Origin: Pogona vitticeps
Lineage: Eukaryota > Chordata > Lepidosauria > Squamata > Agamidae
Length of the DNA stretch: 64,000 nt
Assembly (NCBI RefSeq): GCF_051106095.1
Contig: NC_135785.1
Coordinates: forward strand, 185,177,045 to 185,241,044
Direction: 5' to 3'
Shown: piece by piece, positions 1 through 11,361 of the stretch
Layout: every line of letters begins with the position of its first letter
How positions within the stretch are numbered: the stretch's first letter is position 1
The notes under the pieces: model-generated
What the model was told of the DNA's origin: nothing
The model's database searches: none
Seen by the model: the letters and a program-made list of their open reading frames with translations, nothing else
Translations under genes and position numbers: made by a program

Positions 1-187
1 GGGGGCTCGCCCAATGGCGATCTTTTGGGGTATTTTGATACCCCTGGTTTCCTGTTTCCGCACTACAGCAGGCCCCCTAACAGTTTTTAAGAATTTGAAT
101 TTTGGTTGAATTAATTAAATAAAGTGTGGCCCGTTTAAATCCAAGCTGTTGTCTCGCGTATTTATTCCGGGGCTGGGGGGGCAATCC
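1..187 (+). mobile_element. Possible 3' part of an LTR (R/U5), cut by the window edge
   Basis: This GC-mixed stretch has an AATAAA signal near 119, followed about 60 bases later by a G-rich end, the arrangement of an R-U5 segment of an LTR retroelement. The rest would lie to the left of the window. No second boundary or target duplication can be seen, so the family (Gypsy or ERV) cannot be told. Treated as a fossil fragment; low confidence. Confidence 0.3.
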
Positions 188-1063
188 CAGGTGTCTCAAA
201 GATGAATCAGTGGCCTAGCAGCCACATACCTTCTCTCAGGGAAGACAGTCCTCCATTTAAAGGACTGGCAGATGACAATTTTCCTTTTGAAGGTTTTCAA
301 CATTTGCAGGGTTGCCAGTCCTAATCTGAAATAAAGGTAAAGAAGCTTAAGGATAGAGATCAAGGGTCTTGGAAGTGAGTGGTCACCTGAGGTTCATTGA
401 AATTTTGTGTACATTGTAAGAATAATTTCTGACTTCGGATTTGTACATATAAACTGGCATATGCAATGTTATCTAAATCAGCATCCCCTTTGTCCTTTTT
501 GGTGATTCTTTAAGTGGCTGCCCTAACCAATGGTCTGATTCAGTGTGAGGCAACTTTCCATGTTTCTATCTTTTTTTATTAGATACAAGCAAGTCCTTCT
601 TTCCAAAACACCAGGTTAAACAGACTCCGTACGCGGGATTTCTGAACCATAGAGGTAGGACTACTATACTTCTCTCGCCTTCCCCATTCCTTCTTTAAAG
701 CATTCCTTTTCTATTTGATCTTTGGCTAATTACTGTAGATGTCATTTCCAGCAGTAACAAACTGTAAATATGTGTAACTGTACTTGCCTCGATTCTTCTC
801 TCCCACTCTTGTCTCCCAATATTTGCCCTTTTTACTCCACACATTTGGTTTTTATTGTAAGCTCCTTGGGGAAAGGGACCGTAGGAAGCTATTCATGTAG
901 GTATATAATCAGAAAGGGCAATTCCCCACCAGTGCATCTCTTGCTGTGCCTCTGTTAAAGATCCAGAAAAAAGCTGTCAGCTCTGCATTAACCTCTCCAT
1001 ATTGGCAATATAGATTATTCTTAAAATGTTCTACACAATGAACATCAGATCCCACCTGTGAAT
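188..1063. other. No gene or recognised repeat
   Basis: AT-rich unique-looking sequence. The short frames here have no family similarity that I recognise. Confidence 0.5.
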
Positions 1064-1065
1064 TA

Positions 1066-1495
1066 CAGTGGTGCCTCGCTAGACGATGATAATCCGTTCC
1101 ACTGAAATCGCTGTTTAGCGAAATCATTGTCTAGTGAAAAGCATTTCCCTATTTAAATTCATTGAAACCTGTTTAATGCATTCCAATCGGGAAGAATTGT
1201 TGTTGTCTAGTGAATATCGGCCATAGGAAAGCCGCTTTGTGAACCGCCGATCAGCTGTTTAAATAGCTGTCTTGCGACGCTTGTCCCGAAAACACCCGTT
1301 TTTGCGAGCGCGGAGGGAGCTGTCAAAATTGCTGTCTATCGAAAATTGGTTTGCAAAGCAGGGAACAAACATTGTCCAGCGAAATTCCCCCCCCCATAGG
1401 AATCACTGTTTTGCGAATCGCTATAGTGATCACAAAAAGTCAATGTCTAGCGAAAAAACTGTCATGCGGGGTAACTGTCTAGCGAGGCACCACTG
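1066..1495. mobile_element. TA-flanked MITE, Tigger/mariner-like, ends CAGTGGTGCCTCGCTAGAC
   Basis: A 430-base non-autonomous DNA transposon. The terminal inverted repeats are near perfect: it begins CAGTGGTGCCTCGCTAGAC and ends with the reverse complement, GTCTAGCGAGGCACCACTG. TA dinucleotides flank both ends (1064-1065 and 1496-1497), which fits Tc1/mariner/pogo superfamily insertion. The interior holds many degenerate copies of a TAGCGAAA-like motif in both orientations and encodes no transposase. A 122-residue frame across it is an accident of that repetitive interior. Confidence 0.85.
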
Positions 1496-1497
1496 TA

Positions 1498-1945
1498 AAT
1501 GTTTTTCACTAACTGAAGGTAATTTGGTCAACACATTTTGGAGAAGAGCACATCACTTTTGCTTCCCTCTTTCTTTACTTCTGCGGGGCGTCAGATTTTC
1601 AGGCTTGTTGCTCTCTTTCAGGAAGGTAAATAGCATTTAGCTAATCTTCCCCAGCTTTATCAGTGCCCAAGGGCATCCTGCAGAATTCTGAGTACTAGCA
1701 CCCAGGTGCCTTCTCACCATCGTCTTCTGTCTCTCTCCCTTCCTCCCCCCACCCCCACAACAACAAGAGTTCTTTCCCAGATAAACTAATCCTCCCCTTC
1801 ACCTCCCACCATGAGATTAAGGGATCAAGGGGGAAAAATAGATGATGGCTTCTTTCTCCAGTCCTGTAGGAATGCAAGATGTTTTCAAAAATGCCCCTTT
1901 GCCTCTAGTGCACAAAAAAAATTGCAATGAAAAACAGGTTTGCAT
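1498..1945. other. No gene; C-rich tract
   Basis: Nothing recognised. A pyrimidine-rich patch lies at about 1700-1800. Confidence 0.5.
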
Positions 1946-2093
1946 GCTGGATAGCTCAGTGGTTTAGGTAGCTGGCATCAGAATTTAGGAGTCCGATTCC
2001 CCATTGTGCCTCCTTTACCAGACTCGATGATCCAAAGGGTCCCTTCCAGCTCTGCAGTTTTAAGATGATGATGATGATGTTGTTGTTGTTGTT
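1946..2093 (+). mobile_element. tRNA-headed SINE with BovB-like tail
   Basis: The head reads like a tRNA gene: GCTGGATAGCTCAGTGG carries an A box, and GAGTCCGATTCCCC about 45 bases on resembles a B box. The body ends in GGGTCCCTTCCAGCTCTGC, a BovB-type 3' end, followed by a (GAT)n(GTT)n microsatellite that probably grew from the tail. The same family recurs inverted at 61587-61711. Such SINEs are mobilised by BovB LINE machinery in squamates (family knowledge). Confidence 0.7.
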
Positions 2094-4343
2094 ACATAGT
2101 CTCTTAGTAACTTACTATTTTATGAACAGAATTACAGGTATTAATTGTTTTGTTTTTATTGTACCCAGATACCATCTGAGAACAATATAAATATAAAAAA
2201 TTACCGTATTCTGTGTGTTGACATATGCCATTGGTTTAAGCTGCTCTGATGGCACGGAACGTTGAGTCTGACTCAAGCTGTACAGCTTAGAATACGGAGT
2301 CAAGCTCAGGCTACGTAGCTTAAATAATGTCTTTGGAGAATGCGTGGTTAGAATTTTGTGGCTCATTAATCTAAAAATTTAATTTTATTGAATTAAACAA
2401 GATGACTATTGCCTAAAGTGTCACAGGCCTTTTATTCAGATTGTGCTGCTTCAAATGAGGTGAGCAGTTCTGGTTATATGAGTGGAGTAATCAAAGACAA
2501 GAAGTCTCTTGCTCTTAATATATGTTTTTAATGTCACATTGTGTAGGCATATTCATACACGAGCATATTTGGGGCCTGTAGAATGGAGGTTGATGGCGTT
2601 ACCTAAAAAAGCAATTACGATTTATGCAGCACATTCAAATTGCTTCACACATATTTTCAGAGCAATTCATACAGCAACACTTTAAGGAAGGGAAGTATTC
2701 CCCATATTACATAGAGGTTGCTGGGTTGTTGTCTTCCAAGCTTCCAGAAAAGGGAAAACTTGAATGTGAGATGTCGTTGTTCCCCACTCGTCCTTTATGA
2801 GAGGCCACCATGAATTCTCACCTCATGTTCATGTGATTCTCCTGGTGCAACTATGTAATCTCTGCCTTAATGCTGATGCTATGTCTCTCTTTTTTTTCCC
2901 TGCCATGTGATCTAATAGGTATACAGTAGTAACATCCAGTTCCAGGCAGAATTAGGCAGACTGCTTCCATCTCAGTTGGGCTCTATAAACTCTGTGAGAG
3001 TGGGGGTTGGCAATGGAAAACTGCTCCCTGAACATCTCATCTACCCTGTTAGTGTCAGAAGGTACATAATAGCAAAAGACAAAAAGAAATAAGGAGATTC
3101 CCATCTGATGAGTATGTCCAGAGAGGATTCTTTTTGTGCAATCTGTTACAGAAAATCATTCCGTCTACACAGAATTTAATAACTGTCCTTTATTGCTGCT
3201 TGTACCTCATGAAGCAGTTACAGAGGTTTGTGTCTCCTCTGGATATGCAAAGCTGGGAGAATCCTGTCTGAGCCATGGTCTCAGGTGTTCCAGAAAAACA
3301 ATATATTGCAGTTCAAGTGTACATCCTCTGGAATGGAAAGGTACAACTTTAAGGAATTTAAAAATAACATCATGAGCAGCTGTCTTGTCTTTTTGAGTTT
3401 TACCAGGACTTAGCTATACCCTGAACTTTGCAGAGTTAGAGCCACACAGTAAGTACCTGCAGCCTCACGTCCTGTAGCCTTGAATGAACCATTGGTGCTA
3501 ATGGAAAGAAGCCCAAAACTGTTGCCAGATGTCAGGGCAAAGGCAGCCAAAGACGGAATGAAAAGCAAGCTTGCCTTGAGATGAACTATCTGGGGAAGGT
3601 AGCCAGGACTGGCAATAAATCCTAGGGATAAAGCAAGGTTCCTAACTGGAAGCAAAGTCCAAGATGAGAATTAGACAGTAAATCAAGCAGTAGAAAGTCA
3701 GGAGGAAGAAGCTGCTCTGACACCAGGGGAAGAAACTGATTTGCATAAATTATATGTGCTGATTTATAAGTACAGAAACAAAATTGGAAATTTTATATGA
3801 ACAGACTTATAATGCACCTCACGTGTGGGGGATATGTGACCTCTGTGCCTGCTGAATCTGCAGTCCAGGTGCTCCGAAGGGTTGCAGGGCTCCTGACCTG
3901 GAAAGGACTGGCCATCCCTTCAAAGGGAAGAGGCCTTCAAAAGGAGAACTGTCTTCTGGCTGCCCTTCGAATGGAGAATATCCTCCCTAAAAGAGGGCAT
4001 ATGTCCCCTTATAGGCAGGGAAGGTTGAAAGAGAAACAAGCTGGAAAACCACAGAAGGTCAAACAGCCTCAACAGAGCACTCTTCGGCTTTAGGTTGTGC
4101 AGCTTTATCCTAGGACAGGGTGGATGCATTTTCCTCTTATAATCTTGGTCCAAGAGAATTAAAAAGAAATTTAAACTAGCAATTCATTGACAGTTTAAGA
4201 GGTGTAACCAACAAGCAGTTAACAAAACAGGTCTACTGCTGATTGAACTGCTACATACTTTCTGGAATATGTGATCCAACAACCTCAGGAGGATCATGAG
4301 TTCCCTATCCTTCCTTTAATATGTTCAATTCTTCAAAAATACA
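2094..4343. other. No gene; perhaps one old MIR-like remnant
   Basis: No exon-like frame. A stretch at about 2600-2730 faintly resembles a MIR core, too degraded to call. The 98-residue frame at 3797-4093 lacks any recognisable motif. Confidence 0.45.
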
Positions 4344-4512
4344 TCTGGTTTATGAATGTGGGGTATTGTGCTTCTGTACCTATGATTCAAAATCATCTGC
4401 TGCACAACATTGTGCCCATGTTGCCAGCTGGAAAAAGGATGTCAAGTTTTAGGTAGCAAAGGGCAGTCTGAATGTTGACAATACCAATTGCAGCAGCTGT
4501 AACTGTCTACAG
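4344..4512 (+). repeat. Unnamed dispersed repeat, copy A (resumes after the hAT at 4902)
   Basis: This stretch aligns over about 160 bases, at roughly 80% identity by eye, with the reverse complement of 20675-20853. Both copies share a frame that starts MNVGYCASVP. Copy A continues past the hAT-like MITE at 4513-4901: GTCTACAG before the MITE and GGATATTCTC after it match the unbroken GTCTACAGGATACCCTC of copy B. It could be an old retrocopy of a host gene or part of a transposon; I do not recognise the peptide. Confidence 0.65.
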
Positions 4513-4901
4513 CAGCGGTCCCCAAACTTCTTGGGACTGCAGACCGGCTGAGCCTCAGAGGAAGGCAGGGCACACACCCTGTGCCCGCACACATGCTGTC
4601 TCCGGCGCATGCATGAAGTGGTGGGGGAGTGCACTTGCGAGTGCAAGGATAAACACCCCCCCACCCCTTTGCACATGCACAGGAGCACCTGCACGCGTGC
4701 CCACCCCTTTGCGTGGGTGCTCGGGCATATGTGTAAAGGGACGGGGGAGTGCTCACACTGGTGCTGGCATGTATGCACGTGTGCAAAGCAGCTCTGGGGA
4801 GGGGAGTGCATGCGCGGGGGCAGGAGGTCTGTCTCCGCGGCCTGGTCTAGCTCAGGCCACAGACCGGCACTGGGCCACGGACCAGGGGTTCACGACCTCT
4901 G
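4513..4901. mobile_element. hAT-like non-autonomous element with 8-bp target duplication
   Basis: The ends are CAGCGGTCCCCAAAC and, inverted, GTTCACGACCTCTG. The flanking octamers GTCTACAG (4505-4512) and ATCTACAG (4902-4909) agree at seven of eight positions. Both facts fit the hAT superfamily. The GC-rich interior, full of short GTGCACGTG-like strings, leaves long open frames on both strands (up to 180 residues) that carry no domain. The insertion lies inside the dispersed repeat whose second copy keeps the empty site. Confidence 0.85.
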
Positions 4902-5031
4902 ATCTACAGGATATTCTCAGAAACAGTTACAGTTTCTCGCTTTTGAATGACCTTTTTAATTGCAACCTGCATAGTACGCCTTTAAGAGGTTTGGATGGGA
5001 GGGATTTTGGGTGAATGTCAATCTCTCAGAG

Positions 5032-5501
5032 CAGTGGTTCTTAACCTTTTTGAAAGAAATGCCCCCTTGAGCCACTGAGGAAGTTATCATCGCCCCCCTC
5101 CCTGAGGTGATATCTTACCCACCCACCCGCCCACCCACCTACCTACTTACCTACCTACTTACCTACCTACCTAGTCTCCCTCCCCACCCGGGTGCGAGGC
5201 AGCGCTTCACGGGGCGAGGATGAGGACCCAAGAGAACCTTTCCTTCCACCCGATCCACACTCAGTGCTCCCCTAAAGGAGAAAGGCGAGACGTGGCAGGT
5301 AGAAAGAGCTGGATCATCTGGCGGCAGCAGCAGCACCGGATCTACTGCCAGCACTGCGGCTGAGGTCGCCTTCATAGGTTTGGCGCCCCCTACTGCCCCT
5401 TCTGTTCTTTCGCCCCCACACCGCCCCTTTTCGTTCTACCGCCCCCCTGAAAAATGAAATCGCCCCCTGGGGGGCATTATTGCCCACGTTAAGAACCACT
5501 G
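5032..5501. mobile_element. hAT-like MITE with 8-bp target duplication
   Basis: The termini CAGTGGTTCTTAACC and GTTAAGAACCACTG are inverted repeats. The flanks TCTCAGAG (5024-5031) and TCTTAGAG (5502-5509) form an octamer duplication with one change. The interior is C-rich, has a tetranucleotide array, and ends with repeated CGCCCCC strings. No transposase is encoded. Confidence 0.85.
5114..5173. repeat. (CCTA/CCCA)n microsatellite inside the hAT-like MITE
   Basis: Tandem CCCA units pass into CCTA/CTTA units over about 60 bases. Confidence 0.85.
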
Positions 5502-5509
5502 TCTTAGAG

Positions 5510-5875
5510 TAACCAATTGTTTCCCTCTCTACCTCAGATTCTTTCCTCCACCTTTTCTACCTCTGTCTGGGTTCAGTGTGAATTATAGATAGTTTAGCAA
5601 TGTTAGAGTTCTCAGACTGTTAGCAATGTCAATGTTCTGAATGTTTGTGTAACCAGACAGTTAGTGAAGCAAGTAATGAAGCCAACCAGTTAAGATATGT
5701 TTTGTTTGTGTTTTGTCACATATAAAGATTTCTTAAGTAAAAGAGACACATTTTTATTCTTTCCTCAATGTTAGAGTCTCTGTCTGAATATTTTGAGATT
5801 GTTATGCCTGCTGAGGTAAATCTAACTATAATCTTTACTATACAATGTGGAAGTATATTTGAGGGAAACTTGTAA
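5510..5875. other. No gene or recognised repeat
   Basis: AT-rich spacer between two transposons; nothing recognised. Confidence 0.5.
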
Positions 5876-5877
5876 TA

Positions 5878-6642
5878 TAGTGGTGCCTCAACTTACAAAC
5901 ATCCTGACTTACGACCATTTTAAGTTACAACCAGCTCTGGCCGCAAAATTTGCTTCAACTTGCAGCCGGAGCTTCCAGTTATGAATAGAAAAAGGCAGGG
6001 GGAAAAGGCAGGAAATTCAAATTGCTAACCATTGGTAGGCGAAGAGGCTGCTTCATTGTAGTTCTTTCGCCCCAACAGTTAGAGTGAGTGCGATCGGAGG
6101 AGGCTTCGGACTGCCTGGTAAGGTAAGGTGCTGCTTTCTGCTTTTTAAAAACTGTTCTGGGTGGGTTTTGCAACATAGTTTTGGGCTGGGTGGTGGGATT
6201 ATGTTTCTATGATGTGACAGGTCTTGGGGGTTTGTTTGTTTTTTGGTGTTTTTCCCATTTCCGATGGGTCTTGGGGGTTTCCTTGCTTTTGGGCTTTTTT
6301 CTCCCCATTTCCAATGGGTCTTGGGAGGTTTCCTTGCTTTTTGGGTTTTTCCCCCCATTTCTGATGGGTCTTGCATGATCTGCTTGCTTTTTGCTTTGCT
6401 TTCTTTGCATTTCTGATGGGTCTTGCATGCTTTGCTTACTTTTCTCCCCCCCCTCCCCCAATTCAGCTGGAAAGGATTAATCGCGCTTCCAATAGGTCTT
6501 GCAGTGATTTTTTTTCTTCGGCTGGAATGGATTAATTGCATTTCATTGCATTCCTTTGGGAAATGGTGCTTCAACTTACGACCATTTTGAATTACGACCG
6601 GAGTTCCAGAACCAATTAAGCTCGTAAGTCAAGATGCCACTG
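5878..6642. mobile_element. TA-flanked MITE sharing the GTGGTGCCTC end, with expanded interior
   Basis: It starts TAGTGGTGCCTCAACTTAC and ends with the inverted form, GTAAGTCAAGATGCCACTG, between TA dinucleotides (5876-5877, 6643-6644). Near each end a TTACGACCATTTT-like sub-terminal motif recurs. At 765 bases it is longer than its relative at 1066-1495 because of an internal minisatellite. Frames of up to 173 residues across the interior are translated minisatellite, not protein. Confidence 0.8.
6216..6500. repeat. Minisatellite, about 45-50 base unit, inside the MITE
   Basis: The string GATGGGTCTTG or a close variant recurs about every 45-50 bases, each time followed by a T-rich filler. 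At least five units can be read. Confidence 0.75.
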
Positions 6643-6644
6643 TA

Positions 6645-7184
6645 ATACTAATCTGCTGTGTATGTCCTTGTCTTGACTTCTTTCTGCTGTGTAGCTGGAG
6701 TTTTTTAATGTGCACATACTTTACCCAGTGTTTTTGCAGATTAGTATTTCAAACCCTGCAGCCTAGATTCCTTCAAAATAAAAAAAGTGGGTGATGCCAA
6801 CCAGTCTCTTTCAAGATAAGCAAGATTGGTCTTTTCAAGTTATTCGATCTGTTTTAAATCTGGGAACATTTATGGTTGATTGTTTTTGCACAGATGTAGA
6901 ACAGTTTTACTTTTCTTTAAAAATAGTCATAATTCAAAAGCCTTATGCCCAAAATTCTTGAAATGTGTCACAGGGCAAGAGTGGTCTGTCTGCTCCATCT
7001 GTGCCAAATGTGGTGCTGATCTGAAGTCCAGTTTCAAAATTATTGTTTTTTGTTCAGGTTGCCCCCATTTTTAAGAATTACCTTGTGGAATGTTGATTTG
7101 CTCTGCTGCACATTAACATCACTGCACTCTCATGTAGTGATAATACGGTTTGTATGTCATCATTTTTACATGCTATCAAATTGC
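6645..7184. other. No gene or recognised repeat
   Basis: Nothing recognised beyond AT-rich sequence. Confidence 0.5.
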
Positions 7185-7343
7185 TTCTGATGTATGGTGA
7201 CTCTAATAGGGTTTTCAAGATGAGTAAAATAATTTTAAAATGGTTTCACTAGTTCTACTACCTTTGTGATTTTTCAGAGATTTGAACTCAGGTCTTATGA
7301 GTCCCAGTCTGACACTCTATCCACTACCACACTAACTCACCTT
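7185..7343 (-). mobile_element. Old tRNA-derived SINE (MIR-like)
   Basis: Read on the minus strand, it begins with a tRNA-like head: GTGTGGTAGTGGATAGAGTG followed by GAGTTCAAATCTCTG, which resemble A and B boxes. A degraded body follows. This is the general plan of the amniote tRNA-SINEs whose 3' ends resemble L2/CR1. Divergence is high. Confidence 0.5.
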
Positions 7344-8304
7344 CCTTAATTGCCTTTTGTTAAATCTTGCTCATTAGAAATAGGAACCATTCATAAAACT
7401 AATGTCAAAATTTAAGGTGAATGTTAACATATTTGAAATTAATTAATAGACCATTTTAGCTGAGTCCTCACTTAAGTCGAAAATAACTGTGATCATATTC
7501 TGCAGTGCCTTTCTCACAAAATAAAATATGTATTAACAGCTCAGTACAGCAGGTGAATAGATAAAGGTCTTAGAACATGTGAGGCATTGTCCTTAAATTA
7601 AACCTCCAGCTACAGCATCCAAAAGCTGAGCCTGGTGCCACATCAGATATCTCAATTCTTTCTTGAGGCCAATTTGTTTCCTAAGCCAAGCTATTCAAGC
7701 TGGAGTTTGAGACAGAACCAGTACATGGTAGAACAGACATTTTTCCTCTTCCTTTTTACTGTTCTATTCCTTCCAGAGGAATATAAATACGATTAATTTC
7801 AAAAATACTGTCCTGTTGAACATAAATCCATTTCTGACTGGCTTTAGGATGGCTATGGGCATGACCATTTATGGCTGGATATTGAACTTGGTATGTGTCC
7901 AGACTGGGAAGATTTGATATTTTCCATTTTGATACAACCACAAAAAATGTTTATGATGCAAAAATGTGGGATTTTACCAACTATTATTTCACTCAGAGTC
8001 CCTAGAGAGGTGTCAGGTGCCATGATACTCTTTGCTATGCCACCAATAGTCCATGATGCTCCGCCCCAACCTACAATCTCTTAATTGTACAACAGCGTAG
8101 TAGCCATATTGGATTTCAAAGGGAGCTCTGAGAAAAAAAGGGGAGTTGCCTGATCCAGTGTGGGCTTCCCTTATTTAAAATCAAATGGGTGTCTCTGGAT
8201 AGTGTAGAATCCCCTTCCTAAAGCCAGTGTATCTGGAGGGAGGTCTGTAAAATCCATGGATAGTTCATGGTTCTAGCAGGGTTGACACATGGTCCCACCC
8301 CGCA
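7344..8304. other. No gene or recognised repeat
   Basis: No exon, RNA gene or transposon end seen. Confidence 0.45.
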
Positions 8305-8474
8305 AATATATTGGTGCTCATGGTGTGCAGTCTTGTTTTTTCCTGTCCTGTTATTATCCCTGGTGAAACAAGTTGTACAAGGTTTTTATACAATGTTTTA
8401 AAACCCCACAAAACCTGTTTCACCAGAGATAATAGCGAGACAAAAGAAGCTAGTGTGTATACCATTAGCAATTA
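8305..8474. repeat. Long hairpin (inverted repeat, arms about 75-80 bases)
   Basis: TATTATCCCTGGTGAAACA near 8352 pairs with TGTTTCACCAGAGATAATA near 8417. Weaker pairing continues outward on both sides, and the loop near 8390 is short. It may be a palindromic MITE or a transcribed hairpin. No target duplication was found. Confidence 0.6.
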
Positions 8475-9273
8475 TATCACTGCATCATACTGCCTTGGTG
8501 TCTATTAAAAATCCCCTTCTATCCTTATCCTCATTGTTCCCTCTCTGTCCCCTACCCTGATATGAAAATTAAAAAAATATATATTACAAAATTCAAACTA
8601 TTGTTTGGCCTGTCCTGTAAATACTGTCACCTGTTATTCTTACCTGTGCTTAAACACACAGAGAGGTTCCCCTTTTAGCAGCATGCCCCTCCTATAGGCT
8701 ACATTAAATTCCTTAGAGACAAAGGCCACAGGGCCCAATCTTTAGTTTCAACATAGTTCCTAGCTGTGTGTAAGGAAGCAATGGCACAGTTCTGCAAGAT
8801 TTTGTCACATTGGCTCACCACAGGGGCCAGCCACTGCCAATATGAATGGTTTCTCTTTCTAGATGAGAGCGATGGGCAGGCGTTTTTGTACACCCCAGTG
8901 TGAAAATGGGCCTGATAGCTAGATTATACAATGGTGGACATAATGCTTCATCTCTACGCAATATATTTTAGGACTACTCAAGTGAACTCTTTCTTAAGTA
9001 CTTAATGTATCAGAACATTAAGGACTTAACAGTTTTTATTCAAACAATATATGATCGTGTCACAGGATATTGTTGTAATCATTGTCATAATGAGGTTTTA
9101 AGGAAAATTAGACCAAACACTTGGTCCAGTCATAAGCAGAGTTTAGAAATAATGCATTACACATAACAAGGTCACTTTTGGGAACAATAATGGGCCAATT
9201 ATGTTATTTTTGCAAAATAAGCTAATAGCTGGCAACATCATCACTTTTTGTTCTGTAATGGGCAAGCAACACC
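8475..9273. other. No gene or recognised repeat
   Basis: Nothing recognised. Confidence 0.45.
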
Positions 9274-9275
9274 TA

Positions 9276-9609
9276 CCCTATTTTTCAGTGTATAAGACGA
9301 TACTTTTGTCTAAAAATCTTTAAACTAAAAATTAAGGGTCATCTTATACATAGAAGTAAGGTGAGGAGAGAACAAAAACAAGCGGAGGGGGGGAAGGGAT
9401 CAAAGCGATCCTGCTGTGCTTTGATCTCTGCTTTCCCCCTCCACTTCCTAAGCCACACAGGGCTTAGCAAAAGGAGGGGAAAAGCAGTGAGCAAAGATCA
9501 AAGGGAGCAAAGGGATCCCACAGCCCTTTGCTTGCTGTTTTCCCCCTGCTTTTGCTAAGCCCAAATTTTCATCTTATATATTGGGACATCTTATAAACGG
9601 AAAATACAG
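9276..9609. mobile_element. TA-flanked MITE with CCCTATTTTTCAGTGTATAAG end
   Basis: The left end, CCCTATTTTTCAGTGTATAA, is matched in inverted form by TTATAAACGGAAAATACAG. TA flanks both ends (9274-9275, 9610-9611). The interior is a purine-rich stretch partly mirrored by a pyrimidine-rich one. It is non-coding and probably belongs to the Tc1/mariner/Tigger group by its TA duplication. Confidence 0.75.
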
Positions 9610-9611
9610 TA

Positions 9612-11351
9612 ATTGTTCATGCTTAAACATTGGATTTAAAGGTGGTTTGGGAGGTTTTTTTTTATGTTACTTTTGTATTTGAGGTTTTAAAAGAAGTTGA
9701 GAAGTAACTCAAATGGAACCTTGTACTCATTAAGCAACAATATGTTTGAATAACATAGCCTCCTGCTGAAAAATCCAGAACAGATAATGTCCAATATGTT
9801 ACCTCATAACAACAATCTTCTAACTTCTGATCATGAGCAAGATAGCTAAGAGTGGAACGTCCACTTCTAGGTATCTTAGAAATTTCAAATGATGGGAATA
9901 CTCAAAAGAGAAAGGTGATTATCTTCATGTTCGACCGTAGCTTCCTGAAAGCATGTGCTAGATTCAGTCTGCTTACTTGAGCTACTACCCTGGCTATACT
10001 GTACATTCTAATGAATATAGTGAAACTGAGCTTCCAAGTAAACTAAAACAAGAGTGGGTTCCAAATGCTGGAAAAGATAGGAGGGCCTCTTCCATCATAA
10101 CATAGTTTAATGAACATGTCCATACAGAGTTGCTTCTGCAACGGAAATTTCACACCACATAGAAAAGGCATGTTACCTTGAGAATGTATTCACATACATG
10201 CATTGCAATGCAGACTAACCCTGAAATTGATCTGAGCATGTTACTGATGTTGTTGTTGTGCTGGAGTAAATTTCACAGCTACCTATTCTATTGGCTGTTT
10301 CTCAGCCACACTTAACAAAGATTTCATGCCAGGTTCTGAGGCAATTAAGAGTTCGGGAAAGAGCCTCACATTGATTCTGAATATTCCCTCCTCCCTAAAG
10401 GAAAAAATCTATTTTCTTTCAGGTGAAGATGGTATTCACAAATACTCAAAAACGAAGAAATCTTTGTTATTCTGCCTTGAAAGTTTGAGGTCACCTTAAA
10501 GGACAGTGTATGGGTAGGTGTTCAGCAAATCAATCAATGCTGTGTTCAACACAGGCAAAAGTGGAGGAAGAAGACTATTCTAATTATTATTAATCTGAGC
10601 CACGTATCAAAACCTATTTAGTTTAAATTGTGGGAACAAAAATTAGACCACCCACTTTGTGGAGTAAAGAATAAACACAGCACAAGGAATTTAATGTGTA
10701 TAATTTTGAAGCCAGCATTAAGTTGGAAGAGGTTTCACCCAAGCCTGTGGCTCCTTTGGGAAAGCTATAGCCAGATTTCTAGCTTTGTAGCTAGCCTGAG
10801 CTAATAAAAGGAAGGACAAACGAAATCTCCAAAACTGAATAGCATCCAGAAACTGAGAAAATTAAAATTCTGATCCAAGTCTTGCGGCCTGGGCCATTTT
10901 CTGAAGGGGACCTTCAGCCGCCTTTCCTTTCCGGCCCAAAATCATATCAAAATATTTCTGTCCATGTTTTCGAGACTATAAAATATAATTCCAGCAAAGG
11001 AAACACACATTATCTTATCTCCGATATGTATGAGTTTTGTCCATTTTGGTCATAATATTCTAGCTGTCACCGCAGGGGAATTAAGAGGACAAAATGTGAA
11101 GTAGCTTTTTATACCATTAGAAGCAGTTCATTGTTCTTCTGTAATGTCTTTTTTAAATGATGGGAACTGTTTCAATTTGAGGAAAAATACAATTGCCCAT
11201 CTCTGTTACTACTGCCGTTGCAGCTACTCCTGTTGGTCTTACCCTGTTTCTTCCAGGGGTGGCCTGAGTTCTCTGGTGGGCAGAAAAGTGCAACCCACCA
11301 CATTGTCACCATCGGCCCTGGAGGAAAGTGACTCTTTCTGGAAGGCAGCTG
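9612..11351. other. No gene or recognised repeat
   Basis: A 1.7-kb stretch with no recognisable exon, repeat or RNA gene. Confidence 0.45.
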
Positions 11352-11361
11352 CCCCTACAAT

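Noticed and set aside
1946-2015. A functional tRNA gene
   Set aside because: The tRNA-like head lacks a complete cloverleaf and is joined to a BovB-like tail, so it is a SINE.
4442-5014. Overlapping frames of 114-180 residues on both strands
   Set aside because: They come from the GC-rich interior of a hAT-like MITE. Frames open in several registers point to composition, not coding.
6053-6574. 173-residue Lys/Pro-rich minus-strand frame
   Set aside because: It is the translation of the minisatellite within a MITE.
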